This document shows, one piece after another, positions 7,625-15,264 of a stretch of DNA of 24,601 bases. Every line of letters starts with the position of its first letter. Within the stretch, counting starts at the first letter, position 1. The notes beneath the pieces are model-generated. The model was not told the origin of the DNA, searched no databases, and saw nothing but the letters and a program-made list of their open reading frames with translations. The position numbers and the translations under genes were made by a program. The stretch comes from Pseudomonadota bacterium (GTDB taxonomy: Bacteria > Myxococcota_A > Polyangia > Haliangiales > Haliangiaceae): the NCBI GenBank assembly GCA_023430775.1, contig JAEYYY010000544.1, positions 1 through 24,601 on the forward strand. Direction: 5' to 3'.

Positions 7625-8321
7625 ACCAGCGGGTTGCCGAGGTGAATGAAGTGGACCTCGCGCAGCGAGCGTGGCGCCGCGCCACGCACGGCGCGAAGTC
7701 GGCCGACCAGGTTGCCACCGCGCAGCTTGCGGCCGCCACGCGCAAGCAGCACCCGGAGCTCGGTCCCGACGACGCGCAGCAGATCATCCTCGTCGGCGGT
7801 CGCGCACAGCAGGAGCTCCTCGATCAGCGTCGCGTGCACCGTGGCTCCGCGCTCCGCGCGCTGGACCGCGACGTGGACCACGCTCGGTAGCTCGTCGTAG
7901 CGCGGCTCGGGGATCGTCAGCGTCACGGGTGCGAGCCAGCGCCGGATGCGATCCGGAAGGCCGTCGAGCTCCGCGGCGCGCCGCACGCAGGTGACGAACC
8001 GGACGTCGGTCTCGAGCCAGGTCGCGAGCGTCTCGAGATCGCGCGGCGTCAGCGAGGCCGGATATTCGAGCAGCACGGTGCGCGTGGCGGCGCCGAACGC
8101 GAGCGCGTTCTCGAGCGGCTCGGTGACGGCCTTGGCATCGATCTCGGCACGACATGGATACCGTCGCTGACCACGCGCAGCCGGGCGTGCAGCTGGCTCA
8201 TGATGTCGTCGACCGGCGGCTCGAGCATCGCGCGCCGGAGCTCGAGACCGGACTTCGGGATCCGGAACGTTTGCAGGCGAGGTTCCGTGTCAGACCACAG
8301 CGCGATCGCGCCGTAGGTCAC
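7621..8321 (-). pseudogene. Unknown gene downstream of glcD, interrupted by a one-base frameshift
   Basis: A GTG at 8321 overlaps the glcD stop in GTGA (8318-8321), so translation should be coupled. The first 57-58 codons read as normal protein (start MTYGAIALWSDTEPRL, ending VVSDGIHVV). After about 8148 that frame turns into a Ser/Arg/Pro-rich string typical of a wrong frame, while the frame one base away reads AEIDAKAVTEPLENALAFG and continues to the TAG at 7621. Inserting one G in GTG(G)CC at 8146-8150 would join them into one protein of about 233 residues. I recognise no family; there is no signal peptide or membrane segment. No slippery heptamer is visible, so programmed shifting is unlikely. 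It is either a real lesion or a consensus error. If undamaged it would be the third gene of the erpA-glcD operon. Confidence 0.7.
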
Positions 8322-9724
8322 TCGCTACACGTCTTGGTGCGCGGCGGAATCTTCTTGCCCGGGTTGAGCAGATTCGCCGGGTCCCACATCGCCTTCCACC
8401 TGCGCTGCCACTCGATCACCTGCTCGGTCTGCTCCATGTGCATGTAGTCGCGCTTCGTCAGCCCGATGCCATGCTCGCCCGACAGCGTGCCGCCGAGCGC
8501 GATCGTGTGGACGAACACCTGCTCCGCGGCGGCCCACATCTTCTTGCGCACCGCCGGATCGGCCGGGTCGTCGTTCGACAGCAGGTTGCAATGCAGGTTG
8601 CCGTCGCCGGCATGACCGAACACCGCGGTGGCGATGCCGGTCTCGGCCGAAACCTTGTCGATCCGGTGCAGCATCTCGACGATCCTGCCGCGCGGCACGC
8701 AGATGTCTTCGTTGACCTTGATCTTCCACGCCGCCTTGAGCGCCGGGCTGATCAACCGGCGCGCTTCCCACAGCGCGCGGCGATCCGCGGGCTCGGTGGC
8801 GGCGAGCACGTCGAGCGCGCCGAGCTCGTCGCAGCGCAGCCCGATCTTCTCCATCATCAGCGCCATCGTGTCGGGCTCGCCATCGACCTCGAGGAGCACG
8901 ATCGCACCCGCGTTGTCGGGGAACCGGTAGCGCGACTTCGGTCGCACGTAATCGACCGAGTTCTTGTCGGCGATCTCGAGCACGCGCGGCCGCAGACCTT
9001 CGCGCAGCAGGCCGGTGATCGCGGCGCCGGCGGCGGCGGCGTCCTTGAAGATGCCGAGCACGGTGGCGGCGGCCGGCGGGTTGGGCAGCAGCTTGACGGT
9101 GAGCTCGGTGATGACGCCGAACGTTCCCTCGGTGCCGACGAAGCCGGCGACCAGGTCGTAGCCGGTGACGCCCTTCGACGTCCGGCGGCCGCACCTCAGG
9201 ATCTCGCCGCCCATCAGGGCGACCTGGAGACCGAGGATGTACTCGCGCGTGACGCCGTACTTGAACGCGCGCGGACCGCCGGCATTGGTGGCCGCGTTGC
9301 CACCGATCGAGCAGAACTCGAGCGACGCCGGGTCGGGCGGATAGAACAGGCCTTGCTGCTCGACGATCGTCTGCAGCTCGCCGGTGATCACGCCGGGCTC
9401 GACGACGGCGATCAGATCGCCGGCATCGACCTCCTTGATCCGTTTCATCTTCTCGGTCGACAGCACGACGCCGCCGGCGATCGGCAGGCAGCCACCGCAC
9501 ATGCCGCTACCGGCACCGCGCGGAGTCACCGGCACCTTGTTCTCGAGGCACAGCCGCAGCACGGCCGCGGCCTGCTCGACGTTCTCGACCAGCACCGCGC
9601 ACTCGGGAGGAAAGAACTCCGGCAGCGGGCTCTCGTCGCGACCGTAATCTTCGAGCTGCTCGTGGCCGGGGCCGACGACGGCCTCTTTGCCTAGCTCGCG
9701 CTCGAGGATCGCGACAATGTTCAC
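8318..9724 (-). CDS. glcD: FAD-linked oxidase, glycolate oxidase subunit GlcD / D-lactate dehydrogenase type
   Basis: 468 residues from GTG 9724. The protein has the PCMH-type FAD-binding domain (about residues 38-215) with PRGAGSGMCGG (68-78) and IGGNAATNAGGPRAFKYG (140-157), followed by the FAD-oxidase C-terminal domain with GHAGDGNLH (370-378) and the GEHGIG motif (416-421). This is the architecture of GlcD and of bacterial D-2-hydroxyacid dehydrogenases such as D-lactate dehydrogenase; substrate cannot be chosen from sequence alone. It ends soon after the GEHGIG region and has no C-terminal iron-sulfur domain, so any Fe-S partner (GlcF-type) would be a separate protein, not seen nearby. 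It starts 7 bases after erpA and its stop overlaps the start of the frameshifted gene, making a three-gene operon under the erpA promoter. Confidence 0.92.
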   Translation of the reverse strand: MNIVAILERELGKEAVVGPGHEQLEDYGRDESPLPEFFPPECAVLVENVEQAAAVLRLCLENKVPVTPRGAGSGMCGGCLPIAGGVVLSTEKMKRIKEVDAGDLIAVVEPGVITGELQTIVEQQGLFYPPDPASLEFCSIGGNAATNAGGPRAFKYGVTREYILGLQVALMGGEILRCGRRTSKGVTGYDLVAGFVGTEGTFGVITELTVKLLPNPPAAATVLGIFKDAAAAGAAITGLLREGLRPRVLEIADKNSVDYVRPKSRYRFPDNAGAIVLLEVDGEPDTMALMMEKIGLRCDELGALDVLAATEPADRRALWEARRLISPALKAAWKIKVNEDICVPRGRIVEMLHRIDKVSAETGIATAVFGHAGDGNLHCNLLSNDDPADPAVRKKMWAAAEQVFVHTIALGGTLSGEHGIGLTKRDYMHMEQTEQVIEWQRRWKAMWDPANLLNPGKKIPPRTKTCSE

Positions 9725-9731
9725 GACCTAC

Positions 9732-10127
9732 TTATACCGAGAAGCTGGAGCCGCAGCCGCACGTCGACTTGACGTTGGGGTTGTTGAACTTGAAGCCCGC
9801 ACCCTGCAGGCCCTCGACGTAGTCGATCTCGGTACCGACGAGGTACATCAGGCTCATCTCGTCGACGACGACCTTGACGCCCTGGATCTCGCAGATCCGA
9901 TCGACCTCGGTGGCTTCATCGAAGTACAGGTCGTACGAGAAGCCGGCACACCCGCCACCGACGACGCGCAGGCGCAGGGCCATGTGCGGCTCGATCGCTT
10001 CGGCGGTGCGGATCTCGTTGACCTTCGCCGCCGCGACCGGGGTGATGTGGACCATGGACTCCGGGCCGCCGACGTCCATCGTCGGCGGTGCATCGGGCGA
10101 AGAGGTAGCAGCAGCAACGTCAGTCAT
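9732..10127 (-). CDS. erpA: A-type Fe-S carrier, ErpA/IscA family
   Basis: 131 residues from ATG 10127, preceded by a good ribosome-binding site (GGAG, 10134-10137 on the complement). A-type carriers take Fe-S clusters from the scaffold and hand them to apo-proteins. The three ligand cysteines are Cys60 in GGGCAGFSYDL and Cys123, Cys125 in STCGCGSSF. A Pro/Ala-rich N-terminal extension of about 24 residues precedes the domain. It is the second A-type carrier of the window (the other is iscA at 22970), and being outside the isc operon and next to an oxidase it best fits the ErpA role of late-acting carrier; the name is by context. The promoter region carries the same motif found before the isc operon regulator, suggesting co-regulation. 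Confidence 0.93.
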   Translation of the reverse strand: MTDVAAATSSPDAPPTMDVGGPESMVHITPVAAAKVNEIRTAEAIEPHMALRLRVVGGGCAGFSYDLYFDEATEVDRICEIQGVKVVVDEMSLMYLVGTEIDYVEGLQGAGFKFNNPNVKSTCGCGSSFSV

Positions 10128-10146
10128 TTACGTCTCCAGGCTGCAC

Positions 10147-10175
10147 ACCTTACCCTCACGTGAGGGTCATGGCAA
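10147..10175 (-). promoter_or_regulatory. Putative erpA promoter with operator motif shared with the isc operon
   Basis: On the plus strand ACCTTAC (10147-10153), five bases, then CGTGAGG (10159-10165) matches in sequence and spacing the motif at 20687-20705 before the isc operon. Overlapping it is a perfect 14-bp palindrome CCCTCACGTGAGGG (10153-10166). Read on the minus strand, a TTGCCA -35 (10175-10170) and a weak TAAGGT -10 (10152-10147) are 17 bases apart and enclose the palindrome, leaving a short leader to the erpA Shine-Dalgarno. The site is also only about 20 bases before the GTG start of the divergent rhodanese-MoeB gene, so both genes could be affected. The motif match is seen; its binding by the MerR-type protein at 20715 is inference. 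Confidence 0.6.
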
Positions 10176-10184
10176 TCTCTCCGC

Positions 10185-11354
10185 GTGCCGACGTATGACG
10201 CGTTGATTCGCGAGCTTCGTTCGACCATCCCGCAGGTCGAGCCCGATGCGCTCTCCGACGAGCTGAAGAATGGTGCCCCGGTCGTGATCTCGGTGAGCGA
10301 GACCGACGAGCACGCCCAGGGCATGGTCCCGGGCGCCACCCACATGCCGCGCAGCTATCTCGAGCTGCGGATCGAGCGCACGGTTCCGAGGCGCGAGACG
10401 CCGGTCGTCGTCTACTGCCAGAGCGGGACGCGCTCGGTGTTCGCGGCGCGCGCCTTGATCGAGCTCGGCTACTCGAACGTTCGCTCGCTCGCCGGCGGCT
10501 TCAATGGCTGGAAGAAGGCCGGCCTCGCATGGGAGACGCCGATCGTGCTCTCCGGCGAGCAGCAGGCGCGCTACTCGCGCCACACGTTGATCCCCGAGGT
10601 CGGCGTCAAGGGTCAGATCACGCTCCTCAAGAGCAAGGTGCTGTGCATCGGTGCCGGCGGGCTCGGCTCGCCGTCGAGCATGTACCTGGCCGCCGCGGGC
10701 GTCGGCACGCTCGGTATGATCGATGACGACGTCGTCGACGCGTCGAACCTGCAGCGCCAGATCCTCCACGGCACCGATCGCGTCGGCATGCCGAAGGTCG
10801 ACAGCGCCGAGGACACGCTGAAGAAGCTCAACCCCGACGTCCGCGTCGACAAGCACCGCACGCGGATCACCGCGGCCAACGCGCTCGAGCTGATCGCGCC
10901 GTACGATGTCGTGATCGACGGCGCCGACAACTTCGCGACCCGCTATCTGGTCAACGACTGCGCGCTGCGCCTCGGCAAGCCGGTCGTCCACGCGTCGATC
11001 TTTCGCTTCGAGGGCCAGCTCACCGTGTTCCCGGCGACCGGCTCGCCTTGCTATCGCTGCCTGTATCCGCAGCCGCCGCCCGCCGAGGAAGCGCCGTCGT
11101 GCGCCGAGGCCGGCGTGCTCGGGGTGCTCCCCGGCATCATGGGCGTCTTGCAGGCCACCGAGGCGATCAAGTTGCTCCTCGGGCTCGGCACCACGCTCGC
11201 TGGACGGCTGCTGGTCTACGACGCGCTGGCCACCAAGTTCCGCGAGCTCAAGCTGCGCCGCGATCCGAAGTGCCCGACCTGCGGCGATGGCGTCGATCGA
11301 GCGGCGATTCCGCTGATCGACTACGAGCAGTTCTGCGCCGGACCGGCGCACTGA
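10185..11354 (+). CDS. moeB: Rhodanese-MoeB/ThiF fusion, E1-like sulfur-carrier adenylyltransferase
   Basis: 389 residues from GTG 10185. Residues 15-118 are a rhodanese domain with catalytic Cys78 in VVYCQSGTRS. Residues 125-375 are an E1-like adenylyltransferase: ATP-binding GAGGLGS (156-162), DDDVVDASNLQRQ (180-192), zinc cysteines Cys289/Cys292 (CYRC) and Cys363/Cys366 (CPTC), and Cys306 in PSCAEAGVLG. Such enzymes activate the C-terminal Gly-Gly of small sulfur carriers (MoaD, ThiS, CysO type) and can pass on persulfide sulfur through the rhodanese cysteine. The order is opposite to that of Uba4/MOCS3 and MoeZ, where rhodanese is C-terminal. The carrier protein is not in the window, so molybdopterin, thiamine or cysteine synthesis cannot be separated. 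It is divergent from erpA across the shared operator motif, and its TGA abuts the next convergent gene. Confidence 0.9.
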   Translation: MPTYDALIRELRSTIPQVEPDALSDELKNGAPVVISVSETDEHAQGMVPGATHMPRSYLELRIERTVPRRETPVVVYCQSGTRSVFAARALIELGYSNVRSLAGGFNGWKKAGLAWETPIVLSGEQQARYSRHTLIPEVGVKGQITLLKSKVLCIGAGGLGSPSSMYLAAAGVGTLGMIDDDVVDASNLQRQILHGTDRVGMPKVDSAEDTLKKLNPDVRVDKHRTRITAANALELIAPYDVVIDGADNFATRYLVNDCALRLGKPVVHASIFRFEGQLTVFPATGSPCYRCLYPQPPPAEEAPSCAEAGVLGVLPGIMGVLQATEAIKLLLGLGTTLAGRLLVYDALATKFRELKLRRDPKCPTCGDGVDRAAIPLIDYEQFCAGPAH

Positions 11355-11792
11355 TCACATCATCGGGCCGGAGCTCCTCGCGCCGATCGCGAGGAAGATG
11401 ACGATCGCGATCAACGCGAGCGCGATGATCAGCAGGACGCCCCACAGCGTGAACACGCTGCGCAGCTTGCGGATCGCGTGCATCAGCAGCGTCATGTCCA
11501 TCCCCTCGGTGGTGACGATCTGCTTGAACGACCGCGAGGCGCTGAACAGCCACAGCCCCATCAGCAGGAGACAGACGCCTTCGCCGACCGCGAGGAGTCC
11601 GAACGGCAAGCTCAACAACCCGACCAGGCCGTAGAGACCACCGAGGACCGCGAGCACGATGCCAACGAACGCCATCCAGCCGGCGAGGCCGTTGAACACC
11701 TCGTTGTCGGCGATATCGAACTCGTGCTCCCTGGGCACGTGGCCCGGCAACTGGCTCACCTGGTTCAGATCGGGCGGAATGTTCAGACCCAT
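11355..11792 (-). CDS. Small integral membrane protein, unknown function
   Basis: 145 residues. ATG 11792 is chosen over the upstream start at 11822 because GGAGG lies four bases before it. After a soluble N-terminus of about 35 residues come two membrane segments (about 36-58 and 62-84), a polar loop with SASRSFKQIVTTEGMDMTLL, a basic helix IRKLRS, and a third segment (113-137). The arrangement and the SFKQIVTTEG loop recall small DUF5362-type membrane proteins, but I would hold that name loosely. The stop codon directly abuts the stop of the moeB gene (11354/11355) with no base between. No function can be given. Confidence 0.8.
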   Translation of the reverse strand: MGLNIPPDLNQVSQLPGHVPREHEFDIADNEVFNGLAGWMAFVGIVLAVLGGLYGLVGLLSLPFGLLAVGEGVCLLLMGLWLFSASRSFKQIVTTEGMDMTLLMHAIRKLRSVFTLWGVLLIIALALIAIVIFLAIGARSSGPMM

Positions 11793-11862
11793 GGCTCCTC
11801 CTCGTCGCCCGTAGTCGAACACGCCGCCGCGCCGGCCACAAAAAAACCTGCGATCACGCGGG

Positions 11863-11871
11863 TGCTATGAT
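11863..11871 (+). promoter_or_regulatory. Possible extended -10 promoter of the kinase gene, near-leaderless
   Basis: TGC-TATGAT fits an extended -10 element (TGN plus five of six consensus bases). No clear -35 is present 17 bases upstream, where an A-run lies instead. Transcription would begin near 11878, only a few bases before the TTG at 11881, leaving no room for a ribosome-binding site. A similar GCTATG(A/C)T ... GGCCGC arrangement precedes rny at 13524. Confidence 0.35.
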
Positions 11872-11880
11872 CGCGGCCGC

Positions 11881-13485
11881 TTGATCGCCGCCGGCCAATC
11901 GATCGGCAACTACCGGATCCTGTCGAAGCTCGGCACGGGCGGCATGGGAGCGGTGTTTCTCGCGGAGCACCCGCTGATCGGCAAGAAGGTCGCGCTCAAG
12001 GTCATCCATCGCGAGCTCGCGGGCAATCGCGAGGTGGTGCAGCGGTTCTTCCAGGAGGCGCGGTCGGTCAACCAGATCGGCAGCCCGCACATCGTCGAGA
12101 TCCACGACTTCGGGCAGACGCCCGACGGCGACCACTTCTACATCATGGAGTACCTCGAGGGCACGACGCTGGCATCGCAGCTCGCAAAGCACGTCGCGCT
12201 CGACGTCATGCGGTCACTTCATATCGGCGCGCAGATCGCCTCCGCGCTGTCGGACGCCCACGTCGCCGGCATCGTCCATCGCGATCTCAAGCCCGACAAC
12301 ATCATGTTGATCAAGCGGCTCGGCGACGCCGACTTCGTGAAGGTGCTCGACTTCGGGCTCGCGAAGGTGTTCGCCGCCGGCGCGTCCGCGGTCAAGACCG
12401 CGCACGGCGTGTTGCTCGGCACCCCGCAGTACATGTCGCCCGAGGCGTGCGAGAGCAAGGGCGGCGTCGATCACCGCACCGACATCTACGCGCTCGGCGT
12501 GCTGCTGTTCCAGATGATGACCGGCTCGCTGCCGTTCGACGGCGAATCGATGGGCGAGGTGCTGGTCAAGCAGGTGACGCAGCTGCCGCCGGCGCCGCGC
12601 GGGCTCAACCCGAGCATCCCGCCGAGTGTCGAGCAGGTGCTGTTGCGCTGCCTGGCGAAGCCGGTCGGTGCGCGGTTCCAGAGCATGCACGACCTGCGCG
12701 CGGCGCTCCTCGATCCCGAGGCGTACCTGAGGTCCGCACCGCCGATCGCACCGGCGCGATCGGTCGCCCCGGGCGAGGCCAGGGTCGATGCGAAGACGGT
12801 GATGGCACACGCCGCGATGTTGCAGGCGCAGAAGGAGGCCGCGCAGGCGAAGACGCGGATCGCCGAGGAGGCCGCGCGCGTCAACCTCCCGGCGCTGGCA
12901 CCACCGGCGATCCCGCAGAACCACACGATGCGGATCGGCACGCCGTACGGCTACACGTCGACGCCGCCGCGCAGGATGTGGCCGGTGATCCTCGGGCTCG
13001 GCTTGATCCTCGGCTTGATCGGTGGCGCCTCCGCGCTGGTGTGGTGCGGCGGCAGCGAGCCGGTGCACGAGGTGGCGAGCATCATCGATGCGAGCGCGCA
13101 GCCGGGGAGTGCGAAACCGACCAAGGCCGCGCCGGCGGGGAGCGGGTCCGCGATCGCGAAGCCGGGAAGCAACGACGCCGGGTCGAGCACACCGCCGCGC
13201 GTCACCGTGAAGCTGGTGATCGAGAGCAAGCCCAGCGGTGCCAGCGTGTACGACGACACCGGGATGCTGCTCGGCGAGACGCCGCTCGATCTCGGCTGGC
13301 CGACCTCACCAACCCCGGTGACCTTCGAGCTGCGGCGCGCCGGCTACAAGAAGAAGGTCAAGCAGGTGGTGGTGGACGGCGAGAAGACGATCGAGCTCCA
13401 GCTCGAGCGCGAGCCCGAACGCAGGCCCACGCCAGCGCCCGGCAGGACCGGCAAGCTAGGGAACGATCTGATTCGCCCCGAATGA
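11881..13485 (+). CDS. Hanks-type Ser/Thr protein kinase with membrane segment and PEGA domain
   Basis: 534 residues from TTG 11881, the only start that keeps the kinase N-terminus (IGNYRILSKLGTGGMG). The kinase domain (about 8-278) has the glycine loop GTGGMG (18-23), Lys40 in VALKV, the catalytic HRDLKPDN (133-140), DFG (157-159) and SPE in place of APE (186-188). A helical Ala/Gln/Glu-rich stretch (305-335) is followed by one membrane segment (about 367-387), an Ala/Gly/Pro/Ser linker, and a C-terminal PEGA domain (about 441-508, with VIESKPSGASVYDDTG). The kinase should face the cytoplasm and PEGA the periplasm, giving a transmembrane signalling layout. The gene is followed by rny after 38 bases and the two are probably cotranscribed. 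Targets are unknown. Confidence 0.93.
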   Translation: MIAAGQSIGNYRILSKLGTGGMGAVFLAEHPLIGKKVALKVIHRELAGNREVVQRFFQEARSVNQIGSPHIVEIHDFGQTPDGDHFYIMEYLEGTTLASQLAKHVALDVMRSLHIGAQIASALSDAHVAGIVHRDLKPDNIMLIKRLGDADFVKVLDFGLAKVFAAGASAVKTAHGVLLGTPQYMSPEACESKGGVDHRTDIYALGVLLFQMMTGSLPFDGESMGEVLVKQVTQLPPAPRGLNPSIPPSVEQVLLRCLAKPVGARFQSMHDLRAALLDPEAYLRSAPPIAPARSVAPGEARVDAKTVMAHAAMLQAQKEAAQAKTRIAEEAARVNLPALAPPAIPQNHTMRIGTPYGYTSTPPRRMWPVILGLGLILGLIGGASALVWCGGSEPVHEVASIIDASAQPGSAKPTKAAPAGSGSAIAKPGSNDAGSSTPPRVTVKLVIESKPSGASVYDDTGMLLGETPLDLGWPTSPTPVTFELRRAGYKKKVKQVVVDGEKTIELQLEREPERRPTPAPGRTGKLGNDLIRPE

Positions 13486-13511
13486 CGCACGCAGGAGCGG
13501 GCGACTCCCGC

Positions 13512-13517
13512 TATGCT
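13512..13517 (+). promoter_or_regulatory. Possible -10 element just before rny
   Basis: TATGCT ends six bases before the ATG of rny at 13524, which would put the transcription start at or next to the start codon. No convincing -35 is seen. A short hairpin (AGCGGG / CCCGCT, 13496-13512) overlaps it. It may only add to readthrough from the kinase gene. Confidence 0.25.
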
Positions 13518-13523
13518 GGCCGC

Positions 13524-15101
13524 ATGGTCGTCGCGATCGTCGCCGGGCTTGCCATCGCGGTCATCGCCGCGGTCGTGGCGGCGCGCGCGGCGAGAGATGA
13601 AGCATCGCGGCAGGCGCGGCAGACCGTCGCGGTGGCGCGCGGCGAGGCAGCGGCCGCGGTCAAGGCAGCCGAGCTCGAGGCCGCCGCCGCCCGGACGGCG
13701 CTCGAGACCGCCGCACGCAGCGAAGCGCTCGCGGCCCGCACGAGCGGAGACGAGGCGCTCGCCAGGCGCGAGCAGCAGATCGATCGCCGCGAGGACGAGC
13801 TGGCGAGAGCGCAGGCCGAGGTCGCCGCCCAGCACGACACCATCGATCAGCGGTTCGACGCGCTCGACGCCGACCAGCGCGACATCCAGTCGCGCCGCGA
13901 TCGCGCGGGCGGTGTCGAGCGCGATGCGCGCGGCAAGCTCGAGTCGGCACGCGGCGAGCTCGCGAAGCGCGCCGGCGTCAAGATCGAGGAGCTGATGCAG
14001 TCGATCGGGCAGAGCTTGCTCGACAACGCGCGTGCCAAGGCCGCAGCGGCGCTGCGCAACGTCGATCAAGGTGCTGCCGATCCGGCCCACGATCGCGAGG
14101 CGAAGCGCGTGATGGAGATCGCCGGCGCTCGCTATCACCACCACTACCTGACCGAGCGCGCGATCAACAACCTTCGCATCGGTCCCGATCTGGTCGCCGT
14201 GCTGCTCGATCGCGAGGGCGCGATGCACGGCGCACTACAGCGCGTGTCGGGCGTCCAGCTACTGATCAACGACGACAAGAATGCGATCCGCCTCGACGGG
14301 CTCGACGGTGTCGGCAAGGAGATGGTCCGCCGCGCGATCGGCCGGCTGATCAAGAAGCCCGAGACCCTCGATGTCGCGCGCCAGGATCCCGTGGCGTGGG
14401 CCACCAGGGCGCGCGAGCACCTCGATCAGGAGATCCGCGCGCTCGGCAAGCGAGCGTTCCAGACGCTCGGCTGTCAGAAGGCGCATCCCGAGATCGTCGA
14501 GCTCGTCGGCGCGCTCAACTTCCGCACCAGCTACACGCAGAACCAGTGGTGGCACGCGGTCGAGGCCGCGTACCTCGCAGGCATGATGGCGGCGGAGCTC
14601 GGTCTCGACGAGAAGCTCGCGCGCCGGGCCACGCTGATGCACGACATCGGCAAGGCGCTGACGCACAAGATCGAGGGCTCGCACGCCGTGATCGGCGCAG
14701 ACATCGCGCGCCGGCTCGGCGAGCCCGAGCTGGTGGCCAACGCGATCGGCGCGCACCATGCCGACGAGCCTTGCAACTCGGTCTACGCCTATCTGGTCGC
14801 GGCCTCGGATGCGATGAGTGGCGCGCGACCGGGCGCGCGGCGCGAGCTCGCCGAGGGCTTCACCGCGAAGGTCGAGGATCTCGAGCGCATCGGCATGTCG
14901 CGCCGCGGAGTGTTCGACGCGCACGCGGTGCACGGCGGTCGCGAGCTGCGCGTCTACGTGCGCGAGCGCGATGTCGATGATCTCGGCGTCGTCGAGCTGT
15001 CGACCGACATCGCCAATCAGATCGCCGAGGAGATGACGTTCCCGGGCCAGATCAAGGTGACCGTGATTCGCGCGTTCGAAGCGTCGTCGACGGCAAACTG
15101 A
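13524..15101 (+). CDS. rny: Ribonuclease Y with degenerate KH loop
   Basis: 525 residues from ATG 13524, which puts the membrane anchor (about 2-22) at the very N-terminus as in RNase Y of about 520 residues; ATG 13482 overlaps the kinase stop but adds codons untypical of this genome. Domains in order: membrane segment, long coiled coil (about 25-160, with repeated REQQIDRREDEL pattern), KH region (about 210-280), HD domain (about 340-440) with His344, His373-Asp374 (LMHDIGKAL) and His411-His412, and a C-terminal domain ending FPGQIKVTVIRAFE, all alignable with the Bacillus enzyme. RNase Y is the membrane-bound endonuclease that starts mRNA decay. The KH loop is unusual: the family's GREGRN reads D229-R-E-G-A-M. 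Located after a Ser/Thr kinase gene. Confidence 0.92.
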   Translation: MVVAIVAGLAIAVIAAVVAARAARDEASRQARQTVAVARGEAAAAVKAAELEAAAARTALETAARSEALAARTSGDEALARREQQIDRREDELARAQAEVAAQHDTIDQRFDALDADQRDIQSRRDRAGGVERDARGKLESARGELAKRAGVKIEELMQSIGQSLLDNARAKAAAALRNVDQGAADPAHDREAKRVMEIAGARYHHHYLTERAINNLRIGPDLVAVLLDREGAMHGALQRVSGVQLLINDDKNAIRLDGLDGVGKEMVRRAIGRLIKKPETLDVARQDPVAWATRAREHLDQEIRALGKRAFQTLGCQKAHPEIVELVGALNFRTSYTQNQWWHAVEAAYLAGMMAAELGLDEKLARRATLMHDIGKALTHKIEGSHAVIGADIARRLGEPELVANAIGAHHADEPCNSVYAYLVAASDAMSGARPGARRELAEGFTAKVEDLERIGMSRRGVFDAHAVHGGRELRVYVRERDVDDLGVVELSTDIANQIAEEMTFPGQIKVTVIRAFEASSTAN

Positions 15102-15264
15102 TCAGGAGACAGGCGCGTGGGCGCCGACGAGACACCGCTCGCCGCGATCGCGCGATGTCGTGCGGATGTCGCGCACTCTCGCAGCGGGAGCATCAGCTCC
15201 CGGAGCACCCCACGGGGCACGTGTGATGCACGGCGACGGCGCACACACACAAGGGGAGAGAGCG
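15102..15264. other. Gap between rny and BON gene with a tetraloop hairpin
   Basis: These 163 bases hold no gene I can support. A perfect 7-bp hairpin CGGGAGC-ATCA-GCTCCCG lies at 15185-15202, followed by CCCC-AC-GGGG (15208-15217). Neither has a T-run, so they are not a standard intrinsic terminator; they may lie in the leader of the BON-protein mRNA. A strong ribosome-binding site (GGGGAG, about eight bases before the ATG) closes the gap. Confidence 0.4.

Noticed and set aside
8130..8165. Programmed -1 frameshifting for the gene after glcD
   Set aside because: No X-XXY-YYZ slippery heptamer or clear downstream structure; a missing G explains it more simply.
10153..10166. CCCTCACGTGAGGG as a SoxR box
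   Set aside because: SoxR boxes are 18-bp CCTCAAGTTAACTTGAGG-like with a different core; the match to the isc motif in this window is better.
10167..11351. 394-residue open frame on the minus strand
   Set aside because: Lies wholly opposite the rhodanese-MoeB gene, has no recognisable motif and the His/Arg/Asp-rich composition of a shadow frame.
11839..11847. A-run as part of a minus-strand terminator
   Set aside because: No stable stem next to it and no minus-strand gene ends there; the nearest minus gene starts at 11792.
12447..13523. Long N-terminal extension of the RNase Y frame into the kinase gene
   Set aside because: The extension is an Arg/Ala-rich shadow of the kinase frame; the true protein begins at the membrane anchor at 13524.
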